Below, piece after piece: positions 47,031-56,620 of a stretch of 64,000 nt of DNA; the stretch's first letter is position 1; each line of letters begins with the position of its first letter. Source of the DNA: Bradyrhizobiaceae bacterium Ga0074131 (GTDB taxonomy: Bacteria > Pseudomonadota > Alphaproteobacteria > Rhizobiales > Xanthobacteraceae). A program made the translations under genes and the position numbers. The notes beneath the pieces are model-generated. The model did not search any database. It had not been told where the DNA came from and worked only from the letters and a program-made list of their open reading frames with translations. The stretch is taken from the NCBI GenBank assembly GCA_001464035.1, contig LNEC01000007.1:229960-293959 (forward strand), given 5' to 3'.

Positions 47031-49178
47031 ATGCGGAGCAACGTCATTGTGAACCGGATCGCTAAAGCGCGCTGGGTGTTGCGCCTTTTGGCGTTGCTGA
47101 TGCTGACGGCGGGCGACGGCGCACAGGCCGCCGACCTCGGGATCGCCCGGGAATTTTTTCCATCGGAAAGTTCTGCAACGATCGAGCCGCCGCAGGGAAA
47201 GCCGCCGGCCGCCACCGTCCGGGCCGCCGATGGCCGCATCCTCGGTTATGCGTTGTCAACCTACGAGGTTACAGGTTCGGTCGGCTACGCCGGCCGGCCG
47301 CTCGACATCGTCGCCGCCGTGACCCCCGAGGGGGTCATTGCCGGCGCCCGGATCGTGGCGCACGAAGAGCCGATTCTCGTGATCGGCATTCCGCGCGAAG
47401 CGCTCGCGGCCTATGTGGCGGCCTTCAAGGGCTTCGATATCCGCACCGGCGCCGCGCCCAAGCAAATCAATGACCTTGCCCGCGGCCCGCACGCCGTGGC
47501 GGGCGCGACGATCACCAGCACCGTCATCCGCGATGCCATCGTCCGTTCGGCCCGGGTGGTATGGCGCAGCCGAAGCGCCGTGGCGGAAAATGTGACGCGG
47601 CTCGACCGCGAAACCCTGCGCCGGTCCTCCTGGCACTCCCTGCTCGCGGAGGGAGCGGTGCAGCGGCTGCTGGTTTCCCGCGGCGAAGCGGCGAAATTGC
47701 TCGGCACTCAGGATAGTGAACCGGACAAGCCGTTCATCGATCTCTGGCTGGCGATCGCCACCCCGCCGCCGATCGGCGAAAGCCTGTTGGGGCAACGCAT
47801 CTACGAGAACGAACTGGCCAAGATCGGCCCCGAGGACGATCTCCTCCTGATCGGTGCGAGCGGACTCTACTCGTTCAAGGGCACCGAATGGCGTCGGTCC
47901 GACTCATTCGACCGCATCGAACTCGTCCAAGGCGGCCGCACGATTCGCCTGAAGCCGGCCGATCATACCCAGGTCGAAGCGCTGCGGGCGGCGGGCGCCC
48001 CCGAACTGCGCGAGATCGCGGTGTTTCGTATCGCGCGGACAAGCAGCTTCGATTCGACCAAGCCGTTCCGGCTCGATCTCGTTCTCGGACCTGCGGCATC
48101 CGCGGCTGGCCCCGCGGTGGTGTCGCTGGAATACCGCATACCGGACCGTTATCTGACCGGGCCGGCGGTTGCGCCGGCGACGCCACTACCCGACAAGGCC
48201 GAACAGTCCGCGGCGCCCGCACCCGGCCAGGCGCCGCTGTGGCAGGATATCTGGTGGGCCCGCAGCTACGAAATCGCAGTGCTCGGCGCCATGCTCGCCG
48301 TTCTCGCCGGCATCCTGATCTTCCAGGACACGGTGACCGCGCATGGCCGCTTCTATTACCGGCTGCGCACCTTCTATCTGCTGCTGACCTTCGTCTTCCT
48401 TGGGCTGATCGCCAACGCGCAATTGTCAGTGGTCCATGTCCTGACCTTTATTCATGCCTTACTGTCGGGATTCCGATGGGAGCTGTTCCTGCTCGATCCC
48501 ATGGTGTTCCTGCTCTGGAGCTTTGTTGCGATCAGCATGCTGTTCTGGGGGCGCGGTGTATTCTGCGGCTGGCTCTGCCCCTTCGGGACCCTGCAGGAAC
48601 TCATCAACCAGGCTGCGCAGCGGCTCGGCATCAAGCAGATCGAAATCCCCTTCGGGCTGCACGAGCGGCTCTGGATGATCAAGTATGTGGCTTTCGTCGG
48701 CATCCTCGCGATCTCGCTGCGTTCGATCATCACGGCCTTCCAGTTCGCCGAAGTAGAGCCGTTCAAGACTGCGATTACGATGAAATTCCTGCGCGAGTGG
48801 CCGTTCGTGCTCTACGCGGGGATTCTGCTGTTTGCCGGGCTCTTCATCGAGCGGTTCTACTGCCGCTACCTTTGCCCTCTCGGCGCCGCGCTGGCCATAC
48901 CGGCGCGCATGCGCATGTTCGAGTGGCTCAAGCGTTACCGCGAATGCGGCGCCGAATGCCACGTCTGCGCGCGGACCTGCACCGTTCAGGCGATTCATCC
49001 ACTCGGGCAAATCAACCCCAACGAATGCATCTATTGCCTGAAATGCCAGGCCAATTATTTCGACCATGACGTCTGCCTGCATCTGAAGAGGCGCGCGGCG
49101 CGGCGCCAGCCGCTTCCGGCCGCGCCGGTGCCGGGCAACGCTGGCGCACGACCCACAGGAGCCGGCGATGCGACCTGA
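47031..49178 (+). CDS. nirI: NirI: NosR-like membrane flavo-iron-sulfur protein
   Basis: A 715-residue protein. A signal/anchor (residues 15-34) precedes a periplasmic FMN-binding domain (GPHAVAGATITSTVIRDAI; the Thr likely carries the FMN). Five to six membrane helices follow with two CxxxCP motifs (FCGWLCPFG, YCRYLCPLG), and the tail has ferredoxin-like cysteines (CGAECHVCARTC, CIYCLKC). NirI supports NirS expression and activity in Paracoccus. The ATG at 46995 overlaps box 2, so 47031 is preferred; GTG 47049 remains possible. Confidence 0.9.
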   Translation: MRSNVIVNRIAKARWVLRLLALLMLTAGDGAQAADLGIAREFFPSESSATIEPPQGKPPAATVRAADGRILGYALSTYEVTGSVGYAGRPLDIVAAVTPEGVIAGARIVAHEEPILVIGIPREALAAYVAAFKGFDIRTGAAPKQINDLARGPHAVAGATITSTVIRDAIVRSARVVWRSRSAVAENVTRLDRETLRRSSWHSLLAEGAVQRLLVSRGEAAKLLGTQDSEPDKPFIDLWLAIATPPPIGESLLGQRIYENELAKIGPEDDLLLIGASGLYSFKGTEWRRSDSFDRIELVQGGRTIRLKPADHTQVEALRAAGAPELREIAVFRIARTSSFDSTKPFRLDLVLGPAASAAGPAVVSLEYRIPDRYLTGPAVAPATPLPDKAEQSAAPAPGQAPLWQDIWWARSYEIAVLGAMLAVLAGILIFQDTVTAHGRFYYRLRTFYLLLTFVFLGLIANAQLSVVHVLTFIHALLSGFRWELFLLDPMVFLLWSFVAISMLFWGRGVFCGWLCPFGTLQELINQAAQRLGIKQIEIPFGLHERLWMIKYVAFVGILAISLRSIITAFQFAEVEPFKTAITMKFLREWPFVLYAGILLFAGLFIERFYCRYLCPLGAALAIPARMRMFEWLKRYRECGAECHVCARTCTVQAIHPLGQINPNECIYCLKCQANYFDHDVCLHLKRRAARRQPLPAAPVPGNAGARPTGAGDAT

Positions 49179-50160
49179 CGCTCCGACCCGCCGCCGCGCT
49201 ATCACGATTCTTGCGGCAGCCGCGGCCAGCGCCGTGACCGGCGGCGCTGCCCGGCCCCGTGAGGCCGACTACGAATGGCGCGGCGTTGCGATGGGCGCAG
49301 ACGCCACCATCCTGTTCAACGGGATCGAACCGCAAACCGCCCGAAGCGCGATCGCCGCCGCAGTCGCGGAAATCGACCGTCTCGAGCATGCGTTGAGCCT
49401 GTTCCGTGATAGTTCGGAGCTTCGACGCCTGAACCGTGACAAGGTGCTGCATTCTCCCAGCAGCGACATGCGCCGTGCGCTAGCACTGGGGCTCGATATC
49501 GCCGACCGCAGCGGCGGGCTGTTCGACCCGAGCGTGCAAGCGCTCTGGGAAGCGCATGTGGATTGGTTTGCCGTGGCACCCGAAGCCGGTCTGCCCCCCG
49601 AGGGGGTCATCGCCCAAGCGCGCGCGGCGGTCGACTGGCGGCGGATTCGGATCGGGCCTGATACAATCCGCGCCGGAGGGGATCAACGCCTCACGCTCAA
49701 CGGCCTCGGCCAGGGTTATGTCACCGACCGGGTCGCGGACCTGCTGCACTTCCGGGGCTTTAAGCATATCCTCGTCGATCTCGGAGAACAGCGCGCTGTC
49801 GGGCCACGTCGGGGCGGCGCGCCATGGCTGGTCGCCCGCGCCAACGCCGCGCCGTTCGCACTGACCGGCGGCGCGCTCGCGACCTCGGAGGGCGCGGGCT
49901 GTATGCTCGGCGCTTCCGGAACGGCGCACCATCTGTTCGACCCGCGTAGCGGCCGCAGCGCCGCACACTGGAAGAGAATAACGGTGCACCATCGCTCCGC
50001 AGCCGTCGCCGACGCGCTATCGACAGCACTCTATGCCGCCTCTGCCGGCGAAATAGAAGCCCTGTTGCCGCGCTTTAAGGGAACGGCGATCTGGGGCACT
50101 GACCACGACAACCGCGAACGGCGATGGATTTCGCCGCCAGTCGATGTGACCCTGCGCTGA
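49168..50160 (+). CDS. nirX: NirX: ApbE-type FAD:protein FMN transferase
   Basis: A 330-residue exported ApbE protein with a Tat-like signal (TRRRAITILAAAAAS). Motifs GGLFDPSVQALW, NGLGQGYVTDRVADLL, VDLGEQRAVG and the AVADALSTALYAAS helix match ApbE. It attaches FMN covalently to the Thr of NirI, its neighbour, consistent with the nirI-nirX pair of Paracoccus. It overlaps nirI by 11 bp. Confidence 0.92.
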   Translation: MRPDAPTRRRAITILAAAAASAVTGGAARPREADYEWRGVAMGADATILFNGIEPQTARSAIAAAVAEIDRLEHALSLFRDSSELRRLNRDKVLHSPSSDMRRALALGLDIADRSGGLFDPSVQALWEAHVDWFAVAPEAGLPPEGVIAQARAAVDWRRIRIGPDTIRAGGDQRLTLNGLGQGYVTDRVADLLHFRGFKHILVDLGEQRAVGPRRGGAPWLVARANAAPFALTGGALATSEGAGCMLGASGTAHHLFDPRSGRSAAHWKRITVHHRSAAVADALSTALYAASAGEIEALLPRFKGTAIWGTDHDNRERRWISPPVDVTLR

Positions 50161-50204
50161 AATCTCCCCTCGACCCCGGCCGCAAGAACCGGGAAGCGAT
50201 TTGG

Positions 50205-50588
50205 TTACTTGGTTTTTCCCTCTGCGTCGTACTGCTTGAGATAGGCCCAGAGATTCTTGGCTTCGGCTTCATTTTTGATGCCGGCGAACACCATCTTGGT
50301 GTTCGGGATCTTGGCCTTGGGGTCCTTGATGTAGTCCAGGAAGACGGCCTCGTTCCAGGTGATGCCGGAATTCTTGTTGGCTTCGGAGTAATTGTAGGCA
50401 GCCACGGTTCCGGACTTGCGGCCATCAAGACCGTTCAGTGCCGGACCGACCTTGTTCTTCGCGGTCGGCCCCACATCGTGACAGGCAGCGCACTTCTTGT
50501 ACGAAGTCGCACCTGCTGCCAGGTCTTGCGCCATCGCGCCACTCGCCGATACCATCGATACCGTCACCGCCGTAATCAATTTCTTCAT
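50205..50588 (-). CDS. Class I cytochrome c (cytochrome c2/c550-like)
   Basis: A 127-residue periplasmic cytochrome with signal peptide (ending ASGAMAQ), heme site C33-A-A-C36-H37, and Met ligand in KIPNTKMVFAGI. It is the size and type of cytochromes c2/c550 that donate electrons to NirS. ATG 50588 has AAGGAGA upstream. It is in line with the cluster that ends at hemerythrin and may be co-transcribed. Confidence 0.9.
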   Translation of the reverse strand: MKKLITAVTVSMVSASGAMAQDLAAGATSYKKCAACHDVGPTAKNKVGPALNGLDGRKSGTVAAYNYSEANKNSGITWNEAVFLDYIKDPKAKIPNTKMVFAGIKNEAEAKNLWAYLKQYDAEGKTK

Positions 50589-50649
50589 AACCGCCGTCTC
50601 CTTCTGCTGGATGTCGTCTCGATCGACCAGGAATCGTAAAAACTCTGTT

Positions 50650-51054
50650 TCACTCCGGATGCGTTCCGAGGGCGTTGTGCAGCCTCGCGTCATGGGTCTC
50701 GAAGTGGCGGGAGAACCACGCATCGAGCCGCTGCGCAAGGATCCGTTCCTCGAAGTGGTCGCTGGCATCAAAATCCTCCATGATGTCGCGGATCTCGTCC
50801 AGCAGGCGCTCGTGGTCGTTCTTGTGCTGGCTCAACTGGTCATAGCCGCGCTCGCGCATGAAACGTTCTTCGAGCGCAAAATGCGCCGAGACCGCCTTGA
50901 ACAGGTCACCGAAGAAATCGAGCACGGCGTCCTTCGACCCCTGCATTGTTGCCTTGTCGTAAAGGCGATTGACGAGTTCGACGAGTTCCCGGTGCTCATG
51001 ATCGACGGCGTCGATTCCGACGCTGTAGCGGCTTTCCCAATGCAGCAGGCCCAT
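50650..51054 (-). CDS. Bacteriohemerythrin
   Basis: A 134-residue hemerythrin. All diiron ligands are present: H21, H58, E62, H77, H81, H117 and D122. It binds O2, or NO, and in a denitrification locus could buffer these gases near the membrane enzymes; that is inference. The ATG at 51054 follows GAGGACAAC, 11 bp downstream of the preceding gene. Confidence 0.9.
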   Translation of the reverse strand: MGLLHWESRYSVGIDAVDHEHRELVELVNRLYDKATMQGSKDAVLDFFGDLFKAVSAHFALEERFMRERGYDQLSQHKNDHERLLDEIRDIMEDFDASDHFEERILAQRLDAWFSRHFETHDARLHNALGTHPE

Positions 51055-51064
51055 GATGTTGTCC

Positions 51065-51568
51065 TCAGCGAAAGATGAACTCGCCGCTCTCCGGCCGATA
51101 GTCGATGACGAACATTTGGCTCGGTGCGAAGTCCACAGTACCGCGGCGCTCGTGATCGAAGCCCTCGGCACGCGCGGTATCCCGCATGCGCACCGCGACA
51201 TCGTATTTTCCGGCCGGCATCACAAAGCGCTGATAGACCCGTGACGGGCCGTCGCCCGCAATCCCGGTCGGCTTCAGGTCCGCAGAATAGACCCTGCGGC
51301 CATCGATATCGAGTTCGACATAGAGGGACCGGCGTACCCGCGGACAATCCTGCACCCGGCGCATGTTCGGCGCCAGCCTGGCGATCTCCTCCGGGCTCAG
51401 CCTGCGGCATTCGCCCTTACGGTCCGCACCGTGCACGAAGGTCAGCATCATCATGGCGGAACCCTCGGGAATTTTCCGGTAGACCGGCCGGTCGGACAGC
51501 CATGCCACGCCGGCGAAAAGCGCGCCAATGACCACGAACTGTCCTGCCAGCCGCAACCCCCGCTTCAT
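51065..51568 (-). CDS. Membrane-anchored periplasmic protein of unknown function
   Basis: A 167-residue protein. One N-terminal helix (residues 10-26) anchors a periplasmic domain with two cysteines (C54 in KGECRRLS, C75 in VQDCPRV). The later part (SLYVELDIDGRRVYSADLKPTG ... YQRFVMPAGKYDVAVRMRD) looks like a beta-sandwich. It overlaps the preceding cytochrome b fusion gene by 4 bp (ATGA), so it is likely part of that complex. I recognise no family. Confidence 0.75.
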   Translation of the reverse strand: MKRGLRLAGQFVVIGALFAGVAWLSDRPVYRKIPEGSAMMMLTFVHGADRKGECRRLSPEEIARLAPNMRRVQDCPRVRRSLYVELDIDGRRVYSADLKPTGIAGDGPSRVYQRFVMPAGKYDVAVRMRDTARAEGFDHERRGTVDFAPSQMFVIDYRPESGEFIFR

Positions 51569-53160
51569 GAATCCCCCTTCAGCTCGGCGGCCTCGGGAGT
51601 CCTGGCGGCCCGGGACATCGGGCTGACCGGCAGCGGTGAACGCAGACGAAGCGGCGGCAGGCCAGCGATATAGGCCGCGAACGCCGCGATGGCGGAATGA
51701 GCCCTCGTGACCTCGAGCGCGGAGGCCCAGATGGTGGCAATCCGGTCGCGCGGAACCCGCGCGCGCAAATAGGGATCGCGCTGCCCGGCAAGGCGCTGCT
51801 CCGTCCACCGGATACCGAGGCGGTTGTAGCAGGCGCTTTCCGAACAGCCCGCGACCACCACGCCGTCGGCGAGGTCGCGGCTGAGGACAAAGTCGATCAG
51901 TGACGGCGGCATCATCGCGACACAGGGCATGACCACCGTTCCATCGAGGCGGCCGGCGGCGGCGCCGTGCTCGCAGGCGAGCACCAGCACGCGTCCCGGC
52001 TTGGTCAAAGTAGCGGCGGCGGCGATGACCCGCTCGCGCAGTTCCTTCAGCGAGTATTCGGGCAAATCGATCCCGGTCTTGAGATCCTCGGAGCGGCGGA
52101 ACGGCGTCGAGGAAGGACAAGCGCCAACGCAGATACCACAGGACACGCAGAGCGAGGGATTGACCTCGGCCTGGGTCGGAAACGGCAGGTCATCGGTGCG
52201 ACGCACCATGCGAATAGCTTCGTAAGGGCAATCCTCGGCACATCGCGCGCAGCCGTTGCAATGCTCAAGATCGATCTGCGCCGCCTTGGCCCGCCGCAGC
52301 GGCGGCAGCCAGGGCATCAGCCCGATCATCAGCGAGAAGGCGCCGAGAAATGCCCAGACCGCGCCGTTGCCCCAGATGTCGGTCAGGGGATAGAGCGGCA
52401 GGTAGAACCAGTCGAGACCGACTTCCGCCGGCACCTTCGCCAGATCGGCAGGGCCCTGTGACAGCGCGGGCTTCCAGATCGACACCGCGAGCAGCGCCGA
52501 CAGCGACAGCAGCGCCAGCGTACGCGGCGGGTTCATCTTCGGCCGAGAGATATGGAGGATATGGATCCACATGACGAAGAGCAGGAACAGCGGTACCGCC
52601 ACATGCATGAACACCATCAGCGAGAAGAAGCGGCTGGTGAGCGTGCCGGTGGAAATGAAATTGCGCGCAATCGGCTCCCCGAAGATCGGCAGCCAGTCCA
52701 GCAGTTCCGACGAGACGATCGCGACATACTGGGCAAGCTTGTCCCACACCAGCCAGTAGCCGGTGATCCCCGAGGCGTAGAGCAGCCAGATGATCGGTAG
52801 GCCGGTGATCCAGGAGAACCATCGGACGCCGCGATAGTGATCCAGCGAAAATTCACGGAGCAGATGAACCCCCACCATCACGACCATCAGATCCGAGGCA
52901 TAGCGGTGAAAACTGCGCATGATTCCGGCATGCAGCCAGTAGTCATGCGTCATATGCTCGACCGATTGATAGGCCCGATCGATGCCGGTGTCGAAGAAGA
53001 TGAACAGGTAGATCCCGCTCACCGCAACGATCCAGAAAAAGAAGAATCCGAGCGCGCCGAGCTGCGCGAGCGGATTGAGCTGCGGCGTGAACAGGCGCTC
53101 GAACGGCCGCTCGATCAGCGAAAATCCCGCCCGGAGCACACTGCGGATGGCGCCGATCAC
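51565..53160 (-). CDS. Fusion: di-heme cytochrome b + two [4Fe-4S] ferredoxin motifs + MvhD-like domain
   Basis: A 531-residue protein. Residues 30-290 form a bc1/b6-type cytochrome b N-domain; heme ligands H85/H99 and H186/H200 each have the classical 14-residue spacing. C301-x2-C304-x2-C307-x3-C311 and C338-x2-C341-x2-C344-x3-C348 bind two [4Fe-4S] clusters. Residues 390-485 resemble MvhD, the hydrogenase delta/heterodisulfide-reductase adaptor, with C396, C413, C439 and C444. It starts at GTG 53160 with GGAGAG upstream. Likely a membrane electron carrier between quinone and an unknown partner. Confidence 0.85.
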   Translation of the reverse strand: MIGAIRSVLRAGFSLIERPFERLFTPQLNPLAQLGALGFFFFWIVAVSGIYLFIFFDTGIDRAYQSVEHMTHDYWLHAGIMRSFHRYASDLMVVMVGVHLLREFSLDHYRGVRWFSWITGLPIIWLLYASGITGYWLVWDKLAQYVAIVSSELLDWLPIFGEPIARNFISTGTLTSRFFSLMVFMHVAVPLFLLFVMWIHILHISRPKMNPPRTLALLSLSALLAVSIWKPALSQGPADLAKVPAEVGLDWFYLPLYPLTDIWGNGAVWAFLGAFSLMIGLMPWLPPLRRAKAAQIDLEHCNGCARCAEDCPYEAIRMVRRTDDLPFPTQAEVNPSLCVSCGICVGACPSSTPFRRSEDLKTGIDLPEYSLKELRERVIAAAATLTKPGRVLVLACEHGAAAGRLDGTVVMPCVAMMPPSLIDFVLSRDLADGVVVAGCSESACYNRLGIRWTEQRLAGQRDPYLRARVPRDRIATIWASALEVTRAHSAIAAFAAYIAGLPPLRLRSPLPVSPMSRAARTPEAAELKGDS

Positions 53161-53191
53161 ATTGCTCTCCGTATCATGCTGCCCCGGCCGT

Positions 53192-53992
53192 TCATGCGTG
53201 CGCCGAGCGAATCCATTCGCGCAGGATGAGGCCACCCAGCACGAGGAGGGAGAACGCCGCGATCACGCTGCCGAACACCAGCCCGTAATCGATGCGGTAG
53301 CGGCCGGCGCCGGGGTCGTAGGCCGTGCAGATGAACTTGATGCGATCCACGATTCCGCTGAACGTGAAAGGCGTCGTGGTGCCATATACGACGTCCTTCA
53401 GCGGCTCCATGAACATCGGCAGCGGAAAATTCTCCCCATAAACGTGCCGGTATATCCTGCCCTCGCCATCGATGATCGTGGTCTGCGTCAAATGATCGAA
53501 GCCGCCGGCCACGGCGCGGTAGCTGAAACCGAGGTCGCCGAGCAGCGCCTCGATGGTTGCGGGATCGGCGCTCGCCACCCGCCAGTTGGGCGATTTGATG
53601 CCATGGGTCGATGCGAACTGGGTCAACCGTGCCGGCGTGTCGTTGCGCGCGTCGAAACCGACCGTGAGCACGTTGAAGCGGTCCAGTCCGATCATCCGTC
53701 CCGCCTCGTTCACGGCGTCGATGACATGCTGGGTAGTCGGCGGGCAAACCGAACTGCAGGCGGTGTAGACCAGGCTGATCACCAGCGGCTTGCCGCGATA
53801 ATCCCGCAGCGCGAGCGACGCTCCGTTCATGTCGACCAGCGTATAGCCGCCGATCAGGCGTCCCAGCGCCTGCGTTCCCTTGGCGACGCTGGCCGCGGGA
53901 TCGAGCTGCGGCGACGCCAGGCTTGCGGAAGGCAACACCACGAGCATATGAGCAAGCATGATCGCCGCGCATGCTGCGCGACCCATGATCAT
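53192..53992 (-). CDS. Sco/SenC copper chaperone with C-terminal anchor
   Basis: A 266-residue SCO1/SenC protein. The thioredoxin-like fold has the Cu-binding C-x3-C (TACSSVCPP) and a distal His (GGFDHLTQTTII). It has a signal peptide at the N-terminus and a membrane helix at the C-terminus (235-258). Sco proteins assemble the CuA centre, as required for subunit II here. ATG 53992 overlaps the ctaB stop (ATGA). Confidence 0.9.
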   Translation of the reverse strand: MIMGRAACAAIMLAHMLVVLPSASLASPQLDPAASVAKGTQALGRLIGGYTLVDMNGASLALRDYRGKPLVISLVYTACSSVCPPTTQHVIDAVNEAGRMIGLDRFNVLTVGFDARNDTPARLTQFASTHGIKSPNWRVASADPATIEALLGDLGFSYRAVAGGFDHLTQTTIIDGEGRIYRHVYGENFPLPMFMEPLKDVVYGTTTPFTFSGIVDRIKFICTAYDPGAGRYRIDYGLVFGSVIAAFSLLVLGGLILREWIRSAHA

Positions 53993-54861
53993 GACCAGTG
54001 CCTGACGGCACTGGAGAGCAGCGCTCCGGCGATCAAGAGCGCCAACTGCACCAGCGAAGCTAGAAAGTTCGCCATTGCATTTTCCTTGGAGGGGACGCGA
54101 TACAGCTTCAGGCTCTTCCAGACGAAGTAACCGCCACCGATTCCGGCGCCGAGCCCATAGAGGATTCCTTCGCCGAACCAGAGCGGCACCAGCGAGACGA
54201 CCGCCAGCGCAACCGAGTGGACCAAGATCGCCAATGTCCAGGCATAGGCGGGCACCACCACCGGCAGCATCGGGATGCCGGCCCTGGCGTAGTCCTGCCC
54301 CTTGGCCGCCGCGAGGCTCCAGAAGTGCGGCGGCGTCCACAGGAACAGCGCGACCGCCAGCACGGTCGGAATCGCCTGCGGCGACGGATCGACGGCCGCA
54401 GCGCCAGCGAGGACCGCGAAACTTCCGGCGAGGCCGCCGATCACGATGTTCCAGGTGCTGCGGCGCTTCAGCCAGACGGTATAGACAATGCCGTAGGTGA
54501 AGGCGCCGAGGAACACATAGGCGGCCGCCGTATTGCCCGCGGAGACTGTCGCCAGCCCGAGCGACGCCGCCAGCAGCCCGACAAATCCAACCAGCCACCA
54601 CGGGCTCGGCTTGAACGCTCCGCTCGCGAACGGACGCGCGCAGGTGCGCCGCATGAGCCGGTCGACGTCACGCTCATAGTAGTGATTGAAGGCACCTGCC
54701 GCCCCCGAGGCACCCAGGACCGCCAAAGCGAGGCCCGCGATCTGCCACCATGCCAGCCCCGGTCCGCTTGCCACGGCGATTCCGGCCAGCGCGCTCGCCG
54801 CGATCGCGACGCCGATCCTGAGTTTCAGGAGCGAAATCGTCAGCCCGACTGCGGCGCGCAT
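53989..54861 (-). CDS. ctaB: Protoheme IX farnesyltransferase (heme o synthase)
   Basis: A 290-residue UbiA-family membrane enzyme. The prenyl-diphosphate motif NHYYERDVDRLMRRT and second acidic motif KGQDYARAGIPMLPVV are visible. It makes heme o from heme b. In this operon it suggests that the heme-copper enzyme uses a modified heme, or the gene is retained from an oxidase operon. Confidence 0.9.
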   Translation of the reverse strand: MRAAVGLTISLLKLRIGVAIAASALAGIAVASGPGLAWWQIAGLALAVLGASGAAGAFNHYYERDVDRLMRRTCARPFASGAFKPSPWWLVGFVGLLAASLGLATVSAGNTAAAYVFLGAFTYGIVYTVWLKRRSTWNIVIGGLAGSFAVLAGAAAVDPSPQAIPTVLAVALFLWTPPHFWSLAAAKGQDYARAGIPMLPVVVPAYAWTLAILVHSVALAVVSLVPLWFGEGILYGLGAGIGGGYFVWKSLKLYRVPSKENAMANFLASLVQLALLIAGALLSSAVRHWS

Positions 54862-54894
54862 GGGGTGTCCTCCGTATTATGGGGTCGACGGCAA

Positions 54895-56616
54895 TCAGCG
54901 GAACAGCCAGAGTTCCGACAGATATTTCCAGTTGATGAAGTAGTAGAGGACGAAGCAGACGAAGAAGATCGCGACCAGGATCATCGTGCCCGGCAGCTTC
55001 GGAGCCTTCTCGCTGCCGTAGTGCGAGGCCGCGGCAGCACCGCCGGCATGCAGCGGGAAGGTCAGTTTGTGACCGCGCTTGATCTTTTCGCCGAAGAATA
55101 CCGTGCCCACGACAACCAGGACGAAGATGATGCCACCGATCGCGGCGATGATCGCGAAGATGCCGTTGAGACCCATCATGAGAAACGCGCCGGCGGAGTG
55201 GGCGAACCCCAGATTGGCATCGCTGAAGGTGATGTCCCAATGCCGGCGCGCGACGCCGAGCGTGCCGGCTCCCATCATGAACAGCGAGATGCCGGCCGCG
55301 CCGATTCCGAACAAATAGGGCTGCATCTTGGCGAGCTTGGGCCAGACGATTTCGCGCTCGAACACCAGAGGCAGCACGAGGTACGTCGCTCCCATGAAGG
55401 CGAGCGTCGTTCCGGCGACCACGGTGCCGTGGAAGTGGCCCGGCACGTAGATCGTATTGTGCATCAGTACGTTGAGCTGCTCGGTGCCCAGCACGACTCC
55501 GGAAATGCCGCCAATGAACCCAAAGAACACCAGCGACAGGAACATCCCGGCGAAGGCCGGATGACCCCATGGTGCCTTCCGCAGCCATTCGAACACGCCG
55601 CGATTATAGCCGTTTCTGCGCTGCGCCGCCTCGATCGCGCCGGGCACTGTCAGGCCGTGAACCATCGAGCCAAGCACGGCCAGATACATCATATAGCTGG
55701 TGTTGACGATCTTCCAGCTCGCATCCAGTGCAGGGTCGGCCAGCAGATGGTGCGCCGAGGCGAGTTGCAGAAACAGGATGTACATGAAGAATGCGGTGCG
55801 GCTGACTTTCTCGCTCAGGGGCTTGGCGCCGACCAGGAGTGCCGCAGTCAGGTACCAAAGCGAGACATGCGCCGAGACGTTGATCTGCTGCGAGGAATGA
55901 CCCATCGCCCACCACACCACCTTGTACATCAGGGGATCGATGTCGTTGATCAAGCCGAGCGACCACAGCCAGGTCGGAACCAGGATGATCGCCCCCGAGG
56001 CGATCGTGAACACCGCGATGATCGCGGCGGTGAGCGCGCCGAAGGTCACCAGCGGAATCGACCCATCGTAGGTCTTTTCTTCCTTCGCGATGACCAGCGT
56101 CGCGAAGAACAGCGCGGTGCCGATCAGGGCGCCGACCGCGAACAGGATCAGGCCGAGATAGAAGTGCGGCTGGGCTTTCATCGGCGGGTACGACGTGAAC
56201 ATCACGCTGGAATCGCCCTGCAGCACCGCGACATTGGTCGCGATCGCGCCGACGACCATCATCACAAAGCCGACCCAGCCCAGCTTTGGCGCCGCCAGCC
56301 GCGAATTGAGCAGGATCGCGGACGCGAAATAGAGCACCGCGATTTCGAAGAAGATGATCCAGAACAGAAGCACGTTGGCCCCGTGCCCGGTCAGGATCAG
56401 ATAGAACCAGTCGGCTGGAAGCAGATGCACCGCCGGCCAGCGCGTCAGCGCTACCAAGAGACCCATCAGCCCGCCAATGGCGAGAAACACCACCGCAGCC
56501 ACGGCATTTGCCTTGATCAGCGCCTGCGCCGCGGTATCGACCTTGAGGCCGGTATACTGGCAGGTGCGAAACTCTGCCCGAGCGGGGACGGCGCCAATGA
56601 CGGTTTCTGCGGTCAT
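54895..56616 (-). CDS. Heme-copper enzyme subunit I lacking the active-site Tyr; probable NO reductase
   Basis: A 573-residue, roughly 13-helix protein of the heme-copper oxidase superfamily, B-family-like. Low-spin heme ligands H78 (LTGHGANV) and H396, high-spin heme ligand H394 (PGHFHGT), and CuB ligands H240 and H289-H290 (SAHHLLADP) are all present. Oxidases have Tyr four residues after the first CuB His; here the sequence is GHSSQQ, so Gln244 replaces it. Loss of this Tyr marks NO reductases. No norB is present although nirS is. It sits behind an NNR-type palindrome. ATG 56616 follows GGAGGTAG. Confidence 0.88.
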   Translation of the reverse strand: MTAETVIGAVPARAEFRTCQYTGLKVDTAAQALIKANAVAAVVFLAIGGLMGLLVALTRWPAVHLLPADWFYLILTGHGANVLLFWIIFFEIAVLYFASAILLNSRLAAPKLGWVGFVMMVVGAIATNVAVLQGDSSVMFTSYPPMKAQPHFYLGLILFAVGALIGTALFFATLVIAKEEKTYDGSIPLVTFGALTAAIIAVFTIASGAIILVPTWLWSLGLINDIDPLMYKVVWWAMGHSSQQINVSAHVSLWYLTAALLVGAKPLSEKVSRTAFFMYILFLQLASAHHLLADPALDASWKIVNTSYMMYLAVLGSMVHGLTVPGAIEAAQRRNGYNRGVFEWLRKAPWGHPAFAGMFLSLVFFGFIGGISGVVLGTEQLNVLMHNTIYVPGHFHGTVVAGTTLAFMGATYLVLPLVFEREIVWPKLAKMQPYLFGIGAAGISLFMMGAGTLGVARRHWDITFSDANLGFAHSAGAFLMMGLNGIFAIIAAIGGIIFVLVVVGTVFFGEKIKRGHKLTFPLHAGGAAAASHYGSEKAPKLPGTMILVAIFFVCFVLYYFINWKYLSELWLFR

Positions 56617-56620
56617 GAGT

